A stretch of DNA of 7,215 bases, from positions 1-7,215 of the forward strand of contig JAGVKR010000336.1 in the NCBI GenBank assembly GCA_020050375.1, read 5' to 3'. Numbering within the stretch: the first letter of the stretch is position 1; each line of letters begins with the position of its first letter. This DNA is from Planctomycetales bacterium (GTDB taxonomy: Bacteria; Planctomycetota; Planctomycetia; Planctomycetales; Planctomycetaceae). Positions 6,073 to 7,215 of the stretch are shown here, one piece after another. Made by a program: the position numbers and the translations under genes. The notes beneath the pieces are model-generated. The model did no database searches, was not told the DNA's origin, and saw only the letters and a program-made list of their open reading frames with translations.

Positions 6073-7215
6073 ATGCACCGCGATTGCCCCCGTTGCGGCA
6101 AACCGGTGCTCCCGGTCGATTTGGTCACCGAATGCCCGCATTGCGGGTACGAAACGCGCCAGCCGCGCCCCGTTCCGCTCGCCGAGACGATGAACCTCGC
6201 CGATTTGCAGGATTTGCATCCGGAAGTGCGGCTGGACGGTTCCGGCGATCTGCCGGTCCCCGATCGCGATCCCCTGGTGGGAACGGATCTCGACGTGTAC
6301 CGCATCGACGCCTTGTTGGGGCGTGGCGGGATGGGGCTGGTCTATCTGGCGCACCACCGCGACCTGCATCGACCCTGCGCGCTGAAAGTCCTGCAGCCCG
6401 AGCTGGCGGCCGGGGACCGCGACTACGTCGACCGGTTCATCAACGAGGGCCGGGCGGCCGCGGCGCTGGTCCATCCGAACGTCATCACCGTTCACGCCGT
6501 CGGTGAGGAACGGGGGCTGTATTTTCTCGAAATGGAGTTTGTGCCGGGGCGTTCGCTCCGGCAGTTGATCACTGACGAACAGCGCGTCGCGCCGCTGCGG
6601 GCGACGGCCCTGGCGGCCCGTGTCGCTGACGGGCTCGCCGAAGCTCATCGGGTGAGCATCATCCATCGCGACTTGAAGCCCGACAACGTGCTGCTCACGC
6701 TGCAGGAGGTCCCCAAGCTGGCCGACTTCGGCATGGCGAAGCGCGTGCAGGGGCACGGCGAGATTCGCATTCCCGACGGTCTGTGCGGCACGCCGCACTT
6801 CATGGCCCCGGAGCTGTTTCAAGGGGTCGAAGCCGCTCCGGCGACCGATGTCTATGCGCTCGGCGTGACGTACTATCTGATGCTGACGGGGCGTCTCCCC
6901 TATCCGGGAAATACGCTGGGCGCGCTCATGAGCGGCGTGCTGCACGAATCGCTGCCGAACATCCGGCGGATCGTCCCCGAGGTCTCGCTTGAAATGGCCG
7001 AGTGCCTCAATCTGATGCTTGACAAGAATCCCGCCAATCGACCGGCGGACGGCATCCGGGCCGCGCAGCTCCTGCAGGCCATTCTCGGCCAGTCGCGCGA
7101 CATCGACACACTGCTCATCGAAGCCTTCAGCGACGACAGCCGCATTCAGTGGGCGCGCGACGGACAGCGGTATCGCATCACGGTGCATCTGGGGGGCGGA
7201 CGACAACAGACCGTA
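6073..7215 (+). CDS. Zinc-ribbon Ser/Thr protein kinase (PknB-like), 3' end outside window
   Basis: The frame is open to the window edge (381 codons, no stop). The N-terminus carries a zinc ribbon, CPRC (5-8) and CPHC (21-24). After a linker of about 45 residues comes a complete Hanks-type kinase domain (about 76-340): glycine loop GRGGMG (83-88), ATP-binding Lys105 in CALK, helix-C Glu125, catalytic loop HRDLKPDN with Asp200, Lys202 and Asn205, DFG with Asp218, GTPHFMAPE (239-247), and Asp259 in TDVYALG. All key residues are present, so it should be active and phosphorylate Ser/Thr of unknown targets. After the kinase domain, IQWARDGQRYRITVHLGGGR starts another region that I cannot assign before the window ends. 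No membrane segment is seen yet. Start choice is uncertain: ATG 6073 has a weak GAGA 6 bases upstream and puts the ribbon at the N-terminus; ATG 6037 or 5986 would add 12 or 29 residues. Confidence 0.88.
   Translation, partial: MHRDCPRCGKPVLPVDLVTECPHCGYETRQPRPVPLAETMNLADLQDLHPEVRLDGSGDLPVPDRDPLVGTDLDVYRIDALLGRGGMGLVYLAHHRDLHRPCALKVLQPELAAGDRDYVDRFINEGRAAAALVHPNVITVHAVGEERGLYFLEMEFVPGRSLRQLITDEQRVAPLRATALAARVADGLAEAHRVSIIHRDLKPDNVLLTLQEVPKLADFGMAKRVQGHGEIRIPDGLCGTPHFMAPELFQGVEAAPATDVYALGVTYYLMLTGRLPYPGNTLGALMSGVLHESLPNIRRIVPEVSLEMAECLNLMLDKNPANRPADGIRAAQLLQAILGQSRDIDTLLIEAFSDDSRIQWARDGQRYRITVHLGGGRQQTV

Noticed and set aside
5968..7206. 412-codon open frame on the minus strand
   Set aside because: It lies opposite the kinase domain, which has every catalytic motif in order. 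The antisense product is a shadow rich in Arg, Gln, His and Asp.
4716..7215. CPBP protease plus Ser/Thr kinase as a defence or signalling module
   Set aside because: The genes are divergent and 202 bp apart. No nuclease, toxin, nucleotide cyclase or effector is near, and both families are common in such genomes. Proximity alone does not support a system.

Overview
The window looks like chromosomal DNA from a GC-rich bacterium, most likely a planctomycete or a close relative. This is inferred from three things: a Ser/Thr kinase that begins with a zinc ribbon, weak or absent Shine-Dalgarno sites before several genes, and a small protein of a type I associate with planctomycete genomes. No database search was possible. 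There are no tRNA or rRNA genes, CRISPR arrays, transposase genes or phage genes.

Layout. On the + strand: the 3' end of a xylulokinase gene (3-302), a 135-bp gap holding a 74-bp palindromic element (321-394), and an ornithine cyclodeaminase/mu-crystallin family gene (438-1394). This gene meets a minus-strand gene end to end, stop codon against stop codon. On the minus strand, read right to left: a CPBP intramembrane protease gene (5870-4716), a 180-bp gap with several inverted repeats, then a probable operon. The operon contains a small uncharacterised gene (4535-4284), rimO (4281-2874), pgsA (2846-2211) and an exported alpha/beta hydrolase gene (2162-1395). On the + strand at the right, divergent from the protease gene, a zinc-ribbon Ser/Thr protein kinase gene starts at about 6073 and runs off the window.

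Function. RimO modifies ribosomal protein S12 and PgsA makes the first committed intermediate of phosphatidylglycerol synthesis. These are housekeeping functions that sit close together in many bacteria. The hydrolase, the protease and PgsA all act at or across the membrane. The xylulokinase and cyclodeaminase-family genes are metabolic and unrelated to the operon.

Most notable points: rimO is split by a frameshift at about 3159, just before its TRAM domain, and this may be a sequence error; the palindromic element at 321-394 may be a REP- or MITE-like repeat; the leader of the small-gene/rimO operon can fold into a nested hairpin; and the cyclodeaminase-family enzyme has Asn where ornithine cyclodeaminase has its catalytic Asp. 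I see no convincing undescribed multi-gene system. This is mostly an ordinary core region with a few local oddities.
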